A program made the translations under genes and the position numbers. Of a DNA stretch of 64,000 nucleotides, positions 63,921 to 64,000 are shown piece after piece; the first letter of the stretch is position 1, and every line of letters starts with the position of its first letter. This DNA is from Arthrobacter sp. AQ5-05 (GTDB lineage: Bacteria; Actinomycetota; Actinomycetes; Actinomycetales; Micrococcaceae): NCBI RefSeq assembly GCF_003287975.1, contig NZ_QMKQ01000003.1, forward strand, positions 124,001 to 188,000, in the 5' to 3' direction. The notes beneath the pieces were generated by a model that had not been told where the DNA came from, did no database searches, and worked only from the letters and a program-made list of their open reading frames with translations.

Positions 63921-64000
63921 TTGGACCAGCATCTTGCGACCATTCGCGACGAAGTTTTCCGTCGCAATCCCGGTGAAGCGGAATTCCACCAGGCGGTGAC
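63921..64000 (+). CDS. gdhA: NADP-specific glutamate dehydrogenase (5' end only)
   Basis: Only the first 26 codons are in the window. The TTG start reads DQHLATIRDEVFRRNPGEAE and then FHQAV, the typical opening of NADP-dependent GdhA, which converts 2-oxoglutarate and ammonia to glutamate. GATGAGGAGATAAGAC with a strong GAGGAG ribosome-binding site stands before the start. The gene runs off the right edge. Confidence 0.85.
   Translation, partial: MDQHLATIRDEVFRRNPGEAEFHQAV

Overview
This 64 kb window is a high-GC, gene-dense chromosomal segment of an actinobacterium. It most resembles the family Micrococcaceae (Arthrobacter in the broad sense, or Paeniglutamicibacter). Evidence for this is the frequent GTG and TTG starts, actinobacterial marker families (DUF3073, septum-formation protein, DUF1023, DUF2332, DUF4244, MarP, a Crp/GlxR-type regulator, a topoisomerase I without zinc ribbons, DUF222-HNH proteins) and the conserved helicase/secretion neighbourhood, a Tad-like locus beside a DEAH helicase. 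The genus is an inference. Almost everything reads as core chromosome. I see no tRNA, rRNA, CRISPR array, insertion sequence or prophage.

Layout. 1-5 kb: end of a DUF1023 hydrolase, trmB behind a secreted polysaccharide deacetylase lipoprotein, then yccF, a VOC-fold protein and a YceI protein. 5.3-10.2 kb: clpB with a HAIR operator for HspR, a septum-formation protein, DUF3073 and a sirtuin. 10.4-17.8 kb: purine synthesis on both strands, with the minus-strand run methyltransferase-asparaginase-SCP-small membrane protein-purF-purM and the plus-strand pair purD-purC. 17.9-25.6 kb: a frameshifted small lipoprotein gene, a heterodimeric ABC exporter pair, a metallophosphoesterase and a class A penicillin-binding protein. 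25.5-31.3 kb: DUF4177, RidA, a NUDIX protein, a Crp-family regulator with a Crp-like site in front of it, the protease MarP, DUF2332, MmcQ/YjbR and aroQ. 31.4-38.8 kb: acetyl-CoA synthetase, a large Ala/Pro/Glu-rich membrane protein, nth, a NUDIX hydrolase and a PolA-like polymerase.

38.9-46.6 kb holds the Tad-like secretion or pilus locus: a CpaE-like ATPase, TadA, TadB and TadC homologues, a pilin-like DUF4244 peptide, TadE-like and TadG-like proteins, and a convergent DEAH helicase. Most of these genes overlap by 4 nt. 46.7-51.6 kb has two GNAT proteins, TrhO, a DUF222-HNH protein and a decayed SatD-family pseudogene; this is the least conserved-looking part. 51.6-64 kb: a methyltransferase, a winged-helix regulator, topA, a Ppx/GppA protein, a sugar-phosphate isomerase-like protein, proC, a Trk/Ktr potassium uptake pair, an AcuC-type deacetylase, an ArsR regulator and the first codons of gdhA.

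Themes: acetate activation and its likely control by protein deacetylation (acs, a sirtuin and AcuC all in the window), de novo purine synthesis, cell-wall assembly (PBP, polysaccharide deacetylase, MarP), and a compact surface-appendage locus. The items most worth a second look are the two broken genes (lipoprotein near 18.2 kb, SatD near 50.7 kb), the Tad-like locus with its P-loop-altered CpaE protein, the large disordered membrane protein before nth, and several clear operator palindromes.
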